Assembly: GCA_013032095.1 (NCBI GenBank)
Contig: WQBJ01000013.1
Span: 1 to 64,000, forward strand
From: Ruegeria atlantica
GTDB lineage: Bacteria > Pseudomonadota > Alphaproteobacteria > Rhodobacterales > Rhodobacteraceae
Direction: 5' to 3'
Length of the DNA: 64,000 bases
The notes below the pieces were generated by a model. It was not told the origin of the DNA, did no database searches, and was given only the letters and a program-made list of their open reading frames with translations. Positions 1 through 9,076 of the stretch are shown here, in pieces. Made by a program: the position numbers and the translations under genes. Position 1 is the stretch's first letter. Each line of letters opens with the position of its first letter.

Positions 1-605
1 TGGTTCAGCTGCCGCTGCCCAAGCACTTGAACGAAGATCTGGTGATCAACTCGATCGATCCGGCCAAGGATGTTGACGGTTTCCACATCTCGAACGTGGG
101 TCTGCTGGGTACCGGTCAGAAGTCGATGGTGCCTTGCACCCCGCTGGGCTGTCTGATGATGCTGCGTGACCATCACGGCTCGCTGTCGGGCATGGATGCG
201 GTTGTAATTGGCCGCTCGAACATCGTGGGCAAGCCGATGGCACAGCTGTTGCTGGGCGATAGCTGCACCGTGACCATTGCGCATTCGCGTACCAAGGACC
301 TGCCGGACGTCGTGCGCCGCGCCGATATCGTCGTCGCCGCCGTAGGTCGCCCTGAGATGGTGCCAGGCGACTGGATCAAGGAGGGTGCTACTGTCATCGA
401 CGTGGGCATTAACCGGATCGAGCGTGACGGCAAGAACAAGCTGGTTGGTGACGTGGATTATGCCAGCGCTGCCGAGCGTGCGGGCGCGATCACACCTGTT
501 CCGGGTGGTGTTGGCCCGATGACCATCGCCTGCCTGCTGGCCAACACTCTGACCGCCTGCTGCCGCGCAAATGGCCTGCCAGAGCCCGAAGGCCTGACCG
601 CCTGA
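1..605 (+). CDS. folD: FolD bifunctional methylenetetrahydrofolate dehydrogenase/cyclohydrolase (5' truncated)
   Basis: Only the C-terminal ~200 residues lie in the window; the open frame enters at base 3 (VQLPLPKHL) and ends at TGA 603-605. FolD interconverts 5,10-methylene-THF and 10-formyl-THF in cytosolic one-carbon metabolism. Seen directly: the substrate-pocket motif QLPLP, the Rossmann segment [17 protein letters not shown] that binds NADP, and the family signature [10 protein letters not shown]. The family is about 300 residues, so roughly 100 N-terminal residues, including the catalytic Lys region, are outside the window. A clear hairpin terminator follows the stop, so folD ends its transcript here. 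Confidence 0.96.
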   Translation, partial: VQLPLPKHLNEDLVINSIDPAKDVDGFHISNVGLLGTGQKSMVPCTPLGCLMMLRDHHGSLSGMDAVVIGRSNIVGKPMAQLLLGDSCTVTIAHSRTKDLPDVVRRADIVVAAVGRPEMVPGDWIKEGATVIDVGINRIERDGKNKLVGDVDYASAAERAGAITPVPGGVGPMTIACLLANTLTACCRANGLPEPEGLTA

Positions 606-632
606 TACATTTATGACATCGCCGCAGAATGG

Positions 633-664
633 GGCCGAAGGGTGGAAACACTCTTCGGCCTTTT
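633..664 (+). terminator. Rho-independent terminator after folD
   Basis: The stem GGCCGAAG..GTG pairs with CAC.CTTCGGCC around a GAAA loop and is followed by TTTTCTT. It starts 27 bases after the folD stop and fits an intrinsic terminator on the plus strand. Confidence 0.85.
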
Positions 665-730
665 CTTCGTGAAGATCGTGTTTGGTCTGAAGTGTCGGGG
701 TTTGGGCCGGGACTGCTGACCTTTTGTTGA

Positions 731-1472
731 GTGAGTATGACAGTCGTGCCAAGCCCAATCTTGTCCGCCTTCACCTTGCGCCGACTTACCGCTGGCCTTG
801 CCCTCCCTCCATTGCTGGGATGCGCTTTTCAACCCTTCCCTGATATCCATTTAACCTATGCTCAGCGATTTGTGTTTTGGGTCGGGGTGATGGGGTTGGC
901 CCTCTGCATGGCATGTATCGCTCGATGCCTGGTGCAGCGGTTTTTGCATGACACACAATTTCCTGGCGCGACATCGCCTACGTGGCGGTCATATTGGCGC
1001 TGTTTGTCCCGTCTTTGTGGCTGTTGTCTTTCCTGTTGGTGGGCAACAGGTCCCAAATAAATTTTCAGTGCTCCCTTACGGTGTTTTGTTCACCACCGGG
1101 CTGATTCTGGTTCGAGGTCATACTCAAATAGAGCTGGCACAAGAAGGAACCGAGGTTCTGTTTCCACGTGTGGCAAAGCGTCAGCCGGAGTCCTGTGCTG
1201 GTCGAGTCTACCGCCTGACTGTCCGGGATCAATCCGTCGAAGTGGTGACATCCGAAGGAACAATCACCATCCGATCGCGGTTTACCCACGCGATTGCCGA
1301 AATGAAGCTAGTGTCGGGTCATTGCGCGCGCCGATCTCACTGGGTGGCTGATGATACCATCGTCGGGGTCGAGAGGAAGGGTGGCACGACTTTTCTGCGG
1401 TTGCAGAACAACGACTTGGTTTTGGTCAGCAGAAAATACAAACCTATGTTGGAACAGGATGGGATTGTTTGG
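731..1472 (+). pseudogene. LytTR-domain membrane regulator, disrupted by two frameshifts and a lost stop
   Basis: Pieces of one protein lie in three successive frames. The frame from GTG 731 (or ATG 737) gives an N-terminal membrane part (QRFVFWVGVMGLALCMACIA). From about 964 a second frame continues with another hydrophobic helix (WRDIAYVAVILALFVPSLW). From about 1065 a third frame encodes a LytTR-type DNA-binding domain (GRVYRLTVRDQSVEVVTSEG, then RSHWVADDTIVGVERKGGT). The order, membrane helices followed by LytTR, matches roseobacter LytTR membrane proteins. The family usually ends just after the LEQDGI motif; here TGG at 1470 keeps the frame open to 1631, inside the convergent pdeM gene. 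Each shift is explained by a 1-nt deletion or equivalent. This is either a decayed gene or a stretch with sequencing errors. Confidence 0.7.
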
Positions 1473-1478
1473 CGTGCA

Positions 1479-2141
1479 CTACCTTGGCATCGGTATGATC
1501 CGCGGCTGGGGGCCTGTCAGGATCGCCAAGGCTTGATTGTCCAGCAGCGCGTTCAGCACCTGATCGGAGCTTCGCATCCCACCAGTATAAGTGCCATAGG
1601 CTGGCAGGATCAGCCGTGTATGATCCACTAGAAACGCTGGTCTGGTGATCGCGCGGCCGCGCGCATTCAGCCGCGCCTTGGGGTGGTAGTGGCCGGAGAC
1701 TTCGGCTTGCGTTTGCGCTTGGGCAATATGTCGAAAAGTCAGGGGGCCAATTTTGCATTCGGACAGATGCGAACCTCCCAGGTCAATCGGACCGGGGTCA
1801 TGGTTGCCTTCGATCCAGATCCACTTGCGACCGGCTTGCAGGGCCGTGATGTCCCGTTTTTCCGTTGTGTTCATCGCCACCGAGGCATCCAGATCGTCGA
1901 AACTGTCGCCCAGGCAAATCACGGTGCCGGGATTCGTACTGGCGATATCGGCAGCCAATCGGGTCAGGGTCTCCTGACTGTCATAAGGGGGCAGGGTTGG
2001 GCCACCTCGGCGCGCAATCCGTTCAGACTTGCCCAGATGCAGGTCGGAAACGCAAAGAAGGCGCTGATCCGGCCACCACAAGGCTCCTGACCCTAATGCG
2101 CGGAGGCTCTGACCCGCAAATGAAAACGTCACTTCGTTCAT
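1479..2141 (-). CDS. pdeM: Ligase-associated DNA damage response endonuclease PdeM (calcineurin-like metallophosphoesterase)
   Basis: This 220-residue calcineurin-fold metalloenzyme has the full set of metal motifs: DLHLGK (33-38), GDSFDD (79-84), GNHD (112-115) and GHYHP (150-154). These match the bacterial PdeM family, small phosphoesterases genetically linked to a DEXH helicase, an exonuclease and an ATP-dependent DNA ligase in a predicted DNA-repair module. It lies 41 bases downstream of that helicase on the same strand, so co-transcription is likely. Its 3' end faces the disrupted LytTR gene, whose open frame runs into it. The family assignment is strong; the repair role is from published gene-neighbourhood definitions. 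Confidence 0.9.
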   Translation of the reverse strand: MNEVTFSFAGQSLRALGSGALWWPDQRLLCVSDLHLGKSERIARRGGPTLPPYDSQETLTRLAADIASTNPGTVICLGDSFDDLDASVAMNTTEKRDITALQAGRKWIWIEGNHDPGPIDLGGSHLSECKIGPLTFRHIAQAQTQAEVSGHYHPKARLNARGRAITRPAFLVDHTRLILPAYGTYTGGMRSSDQVLNALLDNQALAILTGPQPRIIPMPR

Positions 2142-2182
2142 GGTCCGTTCTTTGCGCGTTTCTACTTGTGGCGCAAGCGGTA

Positions 2183-4594
2183 TCAGCCTTGTTCCAGTCC
2201 TGCGGCCTGCAACAATCGCTCGCTTTCCTCGGCCAGAAGGCGTTCCTCGGCTGCACCTTTGACCGGCACTTTGCCGACCTCAAGAAAGAGGGGCGCAGCG
2301 AGGGGCGAGACGCGCTCTAGCCGCAGCAGATCAATCCGGTTTCCGATGCGGGTTACCATCTCTTCGATCCGGGCAAAATCCACCAGCCCGCGCATCGCTT
2401 CTTCGCGGGTGATCTGCATCAGCAGGTGGTCGGGGTCGTATTTCAGCAGCGTTTCATAAAGAATGTCCGAAGAGAACGTTGCCTGCCGCCCGCTTTTGCG
2501 TTGCCCGCCGGTGTTGCGCTCGATCAGCCCGGCGATGGTGGCCGAGGCGCGAAAAGTTCGTTTCATCACGGCGTTACCGGCCAGCCAGGTCTCAAGCCCG
2601 TCGCGGAGTGCGTCCAGTTGGAACAGCGGGCGCGGGTCAGTCACCGCATCCAGCCCCCAAATCAGCGTTGCATAATCGGTAGCCACAAAACCCAGCGGGG
2701 CCAGTCCGGTTTCCTCCATCCGTTTGGTCAGCAATAGGCCTAACGTTTGCTGTGCGTTGCGCCCGGTAAAACCGTAGACGCATAGATGCTCGCGCCCATC
2801 ATTGGGAAAGCTCTCAATCAGAAGGCGGTCGCGTTGGGGTAGGCGGGAAATGTCGCGCTGAAGGGCCAGCCAGTCGGCGGTATGCGCGGGTAGCTGAGGC
2901 CAGTCGGGTTGCGAGAACATGCGTAGTATACGGTCACTCAACTGAGTCGACGTGGCGAATTTTGTGCCCGAGAACACAGCCACCTTCGGCTTTCGATCCG
3001 CGCGGCGACTGACCTCGACCACCATCTCGCGCAGCCCTTCATAGCGCACGATCTGCCCGCCGATCAGAAAGGTGTCACCTTGGGTCAGCGAGGCGGCAAA
3101 AGCCTCTTCGACCTCGCCCAATGGTTTGCCCCCGCGATTGCGTTTCAGGCGGACTTTCAGCGTGTCAGTGTCCTGTATGGTGCCAAGGTTCATACGGATG
3201 CGCTGCGCTGCGCGTGGATCTCGCAACTGCCAAAGACCGTCCGGGCGTTGTTGCAGCCGCTGCCAGCGGTCATAGGCGCGCAGGGCGTACCCTCCGGTGG
3301 CACAGAACTCCAGACAGGCGTCGAATTCCAGGCGGGTGAGTTCTGCATAGGGTCCGGCGGCAGTCATTTCCGTAAACAGCGTGTCCGCATCGAATGGGCC
3401 CGCCGCTGCCGCGATCAGGATGTGCTGACACAGCACATCGCGAGGGCCGGAGCCGCGTGGCTCACCGTCCAGATCATGCTCCCTGGCAGCCTCGAGGGCG
3501 GCAACGCATTCTACCACCTCAAATCGGTTTGCAGGCACCAGAAGGGCCTTGGAGGGCGCGTTGTAGCGATGGTTGGCACGTCCGATCCGCTGCACTAGCC
3601 GTTTAACGTTTTTGGGTGCGCCGATCTGGATCACTAGATCGACATCTCCCCAGTCGATGCCTAGATCCAAGCTGCCAGTGCAGACGATGGCACGCAGGTC
3701 GCCACGCACCATAGCAGCCTCGACCCTTTCGCGTTGTTGCCTGTCCAGACTGCCGTGGTGGATGCCGATTGGCAGGCCGTCCTCGTTGGCGAGCCAAAGG
3801 TTGTGAAAGAAAATCTCGGCCTGTGCGCGGGTGTTGTGGAATATTAGCGTGGTGTTATGCTTTTTAATCTGCTCCAGAACCGCTGGGATCGCATAAGCTG
3901 CACCACCGCCGGACCAAGGGGGCATTTCATGAGTCTCAAGCATCCGGATATCGGGATCCGGCCCCGGATCAGCTTGCACGATCTGACAGGGGTCAGGGTG
4001 TCTTGCCAAAAATCGCGCAATGGCCTCGGGGTCTTCAACCGTGGCCGACAAGCCAACTCGGCGCAGACCGGGACACAGGGATTGTAGCCTCGCTAAGGCC
4101 AGCATCAGTTGATCACCGCGCTTGCTTTCAGCGAGGGCGTGAATTTCGTCGACGATCACGCGTTGAACACCCGCAAACATTCGTGGCGCGTCGTCATATG
4201 AGGTCAGCAAGGCCAGGCTTTCGGGCGTTGTCAGCAGAATATGAGGCGGGTCTACGCGCTGACGCTTTTTTTGCGTGGCCGAGGTGTCGCCGGTGCGGTC
4301 CTCGATCCGGATGGAGAGGCCGATCTCATCAGCGGGGCCGCGCAGATTGCGGCGGATATCGGCGGCCAGCGCCTTAAGGGGCGAAACGTAGATGGTGTGC
4401 AGCCCTGCGTGTGCACTGCCGGAAAGCTCGGCCAAGGTCGGCAGAAACCCTGCCATGGTCTTTCCGCCCCCGGTGGGCGCAATCAACAAAGCTGCCGGGT
4501 CCGATGCCCGGTCGAACATGTCCTGCTGATGTGGGTGGATGGACCAGCCCTTGGCTGTAAACCAATCTGTGATCCGGGCGGGAATCTGCGTCAT
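2183..4594 (-). CDS. Ligase-associated DNA damage response DEXH-box helicase (Lhr-like)
   Basis: An 803-residue superfamily 2 helicase. The N-terminal RecA domain has Walker A APTGGGKT (39-46), the DEIH box in the segment VIVDEIHALAE and motif III SAT. The second RecA domain carries GSLDLGIDWG and the motif VI stretch QRIGRANHR. A long C-terminal Lhr-type region follows. Length and order fit the Lhr-C2-like helicases found with PdeM, a DNA ligase and an exonuclease. Only pdeM is beside it here; the upstream gene is the Tad-associated ATPase. It probably unwinds nucleic acid in a repair context, which is inferred from the family. Confidence 0.92.
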   Translation of the reverse strand: MTQIPARITDWFTAKGWSIHPHQQDMFDRASDPAALLIAPTGGGKTMAGFLPTLAELSGSAHAGLHTIYVSPLKALAADIRRNLRGPADEIGLSIRIEDRTGDTSATQKKRQRVDPPHILLTTPESLALLTSYDDAPRMFAGVQRVIVDEIHALAESKRGDQLMLALARLQSLCPGLRRVGLSATVEDPEAIARFLARHPDPCQIVQADPGPDPDIRMLETHEMPPWSGGGAAYAIPAVLEQIKKHNTTLIFHNTRAQAEIFFHNLWLANEDGLPIGIHHGSLDRQQRERVEAAMVRGDLRAIVCTGSLDLGIDWGDVDLVIQIGAPKNVKRLVQRIGRANHRYNAPSKALLVPANRFEVVECVAALEAAREHDLDGEPRGSGPRDVLCQHILIAAAAGPFDADTLFTEMTAAGPYAELTRLEFDACLEFCATGGYALRAYDRWQRLQQRPDGLWQLRDPRAAQRIRMNLGTIQDTDTLKVRLKRNRGGKPLGEVEEAFAASLTQGDTFLIGGQIVRYEGLREMVVEVSRRADRKPKVAVFSGTKFATSTQLSDRILRMFSQPDWPQLPAHTADWLALQRDISRLPQRDRLLIESFPNDGREHLCVYGFTGRNAQQTLGLLLTKRMEETGLAPLGFVATDYATLIWGLDAVTDPRPLFQLDALRDGLETWLAGNAVMKRTFRASATIAGLIERNTGGQRKSGRQATFSSDILYETLLKYDPDHLLMQITREEAMRGLVDFARIEEMVTRIGNRIDLLRLERVSPLAAPLFLEVGKVPVKGAAEERLLAEESERLLQAAGLEQG

Positions 4595-4634
4595 GCGCGC
4601 AGATTACCCGGCCCGTCAGGAAATTGGCACGGCG

Positions 4635-5942
4635 TTATTTGACGATTGTCTCATCTTTAACGAACATGTTTGACCACGCGCGGTCGATCAGGTCGGGGCT
4701 CATCTGATAGGGGATGCCCTCGAACTCGCAGATCGAGATCATCTGGTCGATCAGGAAGATTGGCTGATAGTTCGCGTAGATGTTGTTGATGGTCGGGTAT
4801 TTGACCTTCAGCAGATGGACCAGAGCGGCTTCGTCCAAAGGCATGCCGCGTTTGCGGGCCACCATTGCGAAGATTTTCAGGAAGTTCTCTTGGTTCGGGC
4901 CATCGATCTTGATCTTGAAGAAGATCCGGCGCAGGGCCGCTTGGTCAAAGATTTCATTCGGGTGGAAGTTGGTCGAGAAGATCACCAGCGTGTCGAAGGG
5001 TACTGCGAACTTCTCCCCCGATTGCAGGCCAAGGATATCTTTATTTTCTTCCAGCGGAACAATCCAGCGGTTGATCAGGGCCTGCGGCGGTTCTTGCTGA
5101 CGGCCAAGGTCGTCCACGATGAAGATGCCGCCGGTCGATTTCAACTGCAACGGGGCCTGGTAGGTCCGCGCAGTGGGGTTATAGACCAAGTCCAGCATGC
5201 TCAGCGACAGTTCACCACCGGTGACAACAGTAGGGCGTTCGCATTGAACATAGCGCGTGTCGAACCGTTTACGGCGGCGCAGGCTGTTGGGATCGTCGGG
5301 TTCCTGTTCGATCGCGGTATGTACGATCGGGTCATAGACCGTGATCACCTGACCGGCATATTCGATGGCATAGGGCACATAGACGTTATCGCCCAACGCA
5401 TCCCTGATCCCATTCGAGATCGAGGACTTACCGTTGCCCGGTGGGCCATACATCAAAACCGAGCGACCGGCGCTGACTGCGGGGCCCAGCTGATCCAGCA
5501 GGCTGTCGGGCAGAACCAGATGACCCATCGCGCTAGTCAGTTGATCGCGGGTGACTTGAATGTTGCGGATCGACTGGCGTTTGACCTGTTCGCGGTAGAC
5601 ATCCAGTGGAACAGGCATCGCGCCGAAATATTCTGACTGGCTCAACGCATCCAGGGCGCGCGCTTTGCCGGCGTCTGTGAGCTGATAGCCCATCTCGTTA
5701 CCGCTGTTGGCATTCAGCGTACCGGTGGCCTCCACCAGCTTCTGTTCGCGGGCCATGTCAATCAATTCCTGGGTAACGGAACCCGGCAGACATATCGCCC
5801 GGGCGATCTCAGAAACAGTATCCACGTTTTTGCGGAAAATCGTTTTTAACATGATGTCGCGCATCATGACGATGGGCAGTTTCATTTCTCCCAAACCCTT
5901 TGGGGCAGGGGGAGCCATTACTGAGGTCGTCTGCATATTCAT
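4635..5942 (-). CDS. AAA+ ATPase with N-terminal winged-helix-like region, at the end of the Tad locus
   Basis: A 435-residue protein. Residues about 25-105 look like a winged-helix region (DTVSEIARAICLPGSVTQEL). The AAA+ core has Walker A GPPGNGKS (166-173), Walker B IFIVDD (273-278) and a sensor-1 STN (323-325). It resembles MoxR-like ATPases kept next to roseobacter Tad loci, but no specific function is established to my knowledge. It follows cpaA by 117 bases on the same strand, so it may be the last gene of the pilus operon. No signal peptide or membrane segment is visible, so it is probably cytosolic. A role in pilus assembly or regulation is inference from position. Confidence 0.75.
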   Translation of the reverse strand: MNMQTTSVMAPPAPKGLGEMKLPIVMMRDIMLKTIFRKNVDTVSEIARAICLPGSVTQELIDMAREQKLVEATGTLNANSGNEMGYQLTDAGKARALDALSQSEYFGAMPVPLDVYREQVKRQSIRNIQVTRDQLTSAMGHLVLPDSLLDQLGPAVSAGRSVLMYGPPGNGKSSISNGIRDALGDNVYVPYAIEYAGQVITVYDPIVHTAIEQEPDDPNSLRRRKRFDTRYVQCERPTVVTGGELSLSMLDLVYNPTARTYQAPLQLKSTGGIFIVDDLGRQQEPPQALINRWIVPLEENKDILGLQSGEKFAVPFDTLVIFSTNFHPNEIFDQAALRRIFFKIKIDGPNQENFLKIFAMVARKRGMPLDEAALVHLLKVKYPTINNIYANYQPIFLIDQMISICEFEGIPYQMSPDLIDRAWSNMFVKDETIVK

Positions 5943-6059
5943 GAGTTTTGCCCGTCCATCCAGTATTCACGCAAAAAGCCCCCAACAGGGCCACTTGCCA
6001 AAAATCTGGCGGGGCTTTGTGGCAGTTCCAAGGCAGTGAAAAGGCAGGTTAATGATAGT

Positions 6060-6608
6060 TTACGAGCCGTAAACAGTACCTAAGATCAAGTAGATCGACA
6101 GGGTTCCACCCAGCGGGAAACCCATCGGGAAGTGCTTTGTTCTGTTCCAGCTTTCCCAGTCTGGGGCGATTTTGCGTAATACTGTTCTTTTGGCTAGTCG
6201 GTGCGTTATGTAAGCCGCAAGGGTGGTGGTCGCGAGAATGACCATGATCAGCCGCCAATCACCAGCCCAGACAAATGGAGCTGCGGCTGCCAGGAACTTT
6301 GCATCCCCGGCTCCCATGACACCGACTGCGTTAAGCAGAATGCCGAAGATCAGAATGACCACGATATGAAACAAGTGCCAAACATACGGTGGCAGCGATA
6401 GCGAAAGTGGCCCTATTTCAGCCGCCGTCCAGGCCGTTGACCAAGGGGGCAGAACAAACAGGCCGACAATGACGAAAACAAGGGTAAGCGTAACGACAGC
6501 GTGATTTTTGATCAGCATGTCGCGCAAGTCCGTGAGTGCCACGTAAAAGCAGATTGGCAGGACAAATGGCAGAAACCACAGCGCAGCGTGCGCAGGAATG
6601 TCCATCAA
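6060..6608 (-). CDS. cpaA: Prepilin peptidase CpaA/TadV (A24 family)
   Basis: A 182-residue, strongly hydrophobic protein with about five membrane helices. It has the two aspartates of type IV leader peptidases: Asp27 in TDLRD and Asp102 in the GxGD motif (GAGDAK). In Tad systems this inner-membrane enzyme cleaves the Flp prepilins after a glycine, here probably the pilins at 16.2-16.7 kb. It has no N-terminal methylase domain, as usual for the short TadV/CpaA type. The gene starts immediately next to the preceding tadD-like stop (6609), so the two are very likely translated from one message. A second Met at 6605 is an alternative start. Confidence 0.92.
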   Translation of the reverse strand: MMDIPAHAALWFLPFVLPICFYVALTDLRDMLIKNHAVVTLTLVFVIVGLFVLPPWSTAWTAAEIGPLSLSLPPYVWHLFHIVVILIFGILLNAVGVMGAGDAKFLAAAAPFVWAGDWRLIMVILATTTLAAYITHRLAKRTVLRKIAPDWESWNRTKHFPMGFPLGGTLSIYLILGTVYGS

Positions 6609-7460
6609 TTACGCACCTTCTAGGGCGCGGAGCGAGCGGACGGCTTCATCATAATGCTGCGGGTGAGTGGCGATGGCCTCGCGGAACAAATTTTTTGCGG
6701 TGGTTACATCACCCTGTTTGACCGCAGAAATCCCCATTGTGTTCAAAAGAGTAGCGCGTTCTATCTGCGTCATGGGAACAACTGGCATGCTGTAATTTCC
6801 CTGAGCCGCCCTAGCCAGAACTAGGTTGTTTTTTGCGGTAAAGAGGGACTTGTCCTGACGGATCGCCTCGGTGAAGAGGCGTTCAGCTTCGGCATATTGG
6901 CCACGGGTCAGCTTGGAATAACCCCAATTGTTCATGACACCACCCGGACGCGTAGTGAGGCCAACCGCAGTTTCATAGAAATGGTCCGCGCGTTTCCAAT
7001 CTTGTTTGGAATCGGCAACTACAGCTTCAAGTCGATAGCGTTTGAACGTCTCATAGGTTGGCGGAATGGTATCTAGAACAGACTTGGCTTGTCCCCAATT
7101 TCCGGCACGTACGAGGGCATCGGCATATTCGACCTTGTCGATATTCAAGGTCCCCTTCATGGTCGTCACTTTCTTCCAGGCCGTGACGGCTTCGGTCGTT
7201 CGCTTTGCTCGGGTTAGAGATATCGCCAGCCCCCGCTGCAGGTCGATCCGGCCCGGATTTTTGGCGGCCGCGCCCTGAAAGTAGGTGACCGCTTCATTCG
7301 GGTCTGCGGCGGTTAGCAGGACCTCGTTGAGGTTGGTCTCGTCTATGACGTTGACTTCCTGGTATGTGCGCTCGACTTTTTCTTCTTCGGTCTCTTTTTC
7401 GCAGGCAGACAATACCAGCCCGCACATAACGATTGGCGCAATCAAGAAATGTTGGCGCAT
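6609..7460 (-). CDS. tadD: TadD-type tetratricopeptide lipoprotein (second copy)
   Basis: 283 residues with a lipoprotein signal (MRQHFLIAPIVMCGLVLSAC, lipobox LSAC). An array of TPR-like helical repeats covers most of the rest (for example MNNWGYSKLTRGQYAEAERL and LLNTMGISAVKQGDVTTAKN). TadD lipoproteins support secretin or pilus assembly at the outer membrane. It lies 30 bases downstream of another TadD-like lipoprotein and abuts cpaA. The two copies differ in length and sequence, so they are paralogues rather than a recent tandem duplication. Confidence 0.85.
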   Translation of the reverse strand: MRQHFLIAPIVMCGLVLSACEKETEEEKVERTYQEVNVIDETNLNEVLLTAADPNEAVTYFQGAAAKNPGRIDLQRGLAISLTRAKRTTEAVTAWKKVTTMKGTLNIDKVEYADALVRAGNWGQAKSVLDTIPPTYETFKRYRLEAVVADSKQDWKRADHFYETAVGLTTRPGGVMNNWGYSKLTRGQYAEAERLFTEAIRQDKSLFTAKNNLVLARAAQGNYSMPVVPMTQIERATLLNTMGISAVKQGDVTTAKNLFREAIATHPQHYDEAVRSLRALEGA

Positions 7461-7490
7461 TTTTTGCGTCCCTTACTGCTCTTGCCTGTG

Positions 7491-8039
7491 TTACGGGAGC
7501 TTGCGCAGCTTGAATTGACCGTCGCCTTGCTGCTCCAGCGTAAATTCTTGTTCTTCTGCCGTAGTATTAACAGGATTTTCCATTTTTGCGAGTGCTAAGC
7601 GAAGATTGTCCCGAATTGCGTCACTTTCGCCATTGTCCAGCGCATAAGCGCGTTTGAAGACTTGAGAGGCTTCGGGGTATTCGCCCTGTTCCATCAACAC
7701 GACCCCCAAATTGTTCCATGCAACGGGCCAGTCGGAACCGTCTTTGACGGCACGACGCAGCAGGGTTTCCGCTTGTCCCAGACGCCTAAGTCCCAAATTT
7801 GCTGTCCCCATGGATGTTAGGATCTGTGCAGTCATTCCCTGATCCAACGCGGCACGAGTAAAGGAATCCAGCGCCAGTTCATACTCGCCTGCAGCCATCA
7901 ACCGATTTCCAACCGCGATTTCGTCTGCGCCCACGCCCGCGGGGTCTATTCCAGGAGCATCGAGGTCGTTGTTCAGCCCCGTTTCCGTACAAGAGGCCAC
8001 CATGGCGATAACCATGGCGGCCTTTGCAATCTGGCGCAT
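7491..8039 (-). CDS. tadD: TadD-type tetratricopeptide lipoprotein (first copy)
   Basis: I chose the start at Met MRQIAKAA (8039); the frame is open further upstream to 8072. This start places a short signal with lipobox VASC directly at the N-terminus. The mature part has TPR motifs, clearest in AWNNLGVVLMEQGEYPEASQ, about residues 95-130. At 182 residues it is shorter than its downstream neighbour. In Tad systems TadD acts as an outer-membrane-associated pilotin-like lipoprotein for the secretin. It sits 52 bases after tadC on the same strand. Confidence 0.83.
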   Translation of the reverse strand: MRQIAKAAMVIAMVASCTETGLNNDLDAPGIDPAGVGADEIAVGNRLMAAGEYELALDSFTRAALDQGMTAQILTSMGTANLGLRRLGQAETLLRRAVKDGSDWPVAWNNLGVVLMEQGEYPEASQVFKRAYALDNGESDAIRDNLRLALAKMENPVNTTAEEQEFTLEQQGDGQFKLRKLP

Positions 8040-8091
8040 CCCGAAGGCGGCGCGTCTGTACCCTGATATCATTTAGTTTTCGGCCGCCAGC

Positions 8092-9066
8092 CTATTGTCC
8101 AAGTTCTGAGATTCCTTTTGCCGAAGGTCCGACTAGGATGACCAACAATGGCGGAACCGTCAGGATCATTGTGGCAAGTGTCATCTTGGTTGGCAACTTG
8201 TTCGCGGCTTCTTCGGCGCGCATAACGCGTTTGTCACGCATTTCGCTCGCGTAGACCCGCAGCGCCTCGGCGATCGAGGTGCCAAATGTTGCGGATTGAA
8301 TCATAACTGTTACGAACGCGCTGACGTCCTGTACGCCGCAGCGCGTTCCGAAGTCGCGCAGAACCGTATCCTTTTCCTTGCCGGCCTTTAACTCGTAAGC
8401 GACAATTTCGAATTCCTGCGCAATTTCGGGGTAGGAAGCGCTCATTTCCTTCGCGACGCGTACAATCGCCTGATCCAGTGACTGACCGGCCTCGACACAG
8501 ACCAGCATCAGGTCGAGCGTGTCAGGGAAGCCGGCCGTGATTGCCTCATGCCGTTCTTCAACGCGTCGTGTGATCCAGTACTTGGGTAGGAAATACCCGA
8601 CGACCACTGGGATTATTACGCGAATGGCTGTTTGCGAAGGTGTAAATTCCTGGCCCCCCGCAAGTACTGTCACCAGCGCAACGCCAACCAAGATTCCCAC
8701 GATACCCAATGCGAACTGGGCAAAGTGAAAGAAACGCACAGCATCTTTAGAATGATAGCCAGCCTGCCGCAGTTTGAGCTGAATGGCCGACAGCTCTTCT
8801 TCGCTCTTGGGTTCAAGGAACGTGGCGAACTTCTCTAGTTGTTCGTTTCGGCTGGCGTTACGGAGCTTTTCCTTTTTCCCCTTTTTGTCAGCCTTTGGGG
8901 CAGTGGTTGACCGCTGTAGCTTTTTCAGCGGGTCCTCGGGCTGGCTTACCATCAGCGATACGGCAATTAGGATCAGAACAAGGCCCAAGACACCCAAAAT
9001 GATAAGCGGACCAAGTTCACCCAGGTACTGTTTGATCAGGTCGTTGATGACGTTCAGAAATTCCAT
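8092..9066 (-). CDS. tadC: Tad pilus inner-membrane platform protein TadC
   Basis: I chose ATG 9066 (MEFLNVIND): it is preceded by a GAGG ribosome site and avoids overlap with tadB, whereas the longer frame to 9111 would overlap. The 324-residue protein has N-terminal membrane helices (residues about 15-40), a charged cytosolic loop, and a T2SSF-type domain (DTLDLMLVCVEAGQSLDQAI) ending in a C-terminal helix. With TadB it forms the inner-membrane platform on which the ATPase TadA/CpaF drives Flp polymerisation. Confidence 0.92.
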   Translation of the reverse strand: MEFLNVINDLIKQYLGELGPLIILGVLGLVLILIAVSLMVSQPEDPLKKLQRSTTAPKADKKGKKEKLRNASRNEQLEKFATFLEPKSEEELSAIQLKLRQAGYHSKDAVRFFHFAQFALGIVGILVGVALVTVLAGGQEFTPSQTAIRVIIPVVVGYFLPKYWITRRVEERHEAITAGFPDTLDLMLVCVEAGQSLDQAIVRVAKEMSASYPEIAQEFEIVAYELKAGKEKDTVLRDFGTRCGVQDVSAFVTVMIQSATFGTSIAEALRVYASEMRDKRVMRAEEAANKLPTKMTLATMILTVPPLLVILVGPSAKGISELGQ

Positions 9067-9076
9067 TGAAGTAACC

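Noticed and set aside
948..1631. A single 227-residue open frame as an independent gene
   Set aside because: Its first part translates the wrong frame of a membrane helix and its end lies antisense to pdeM; only the LytTR segment is meaningful.
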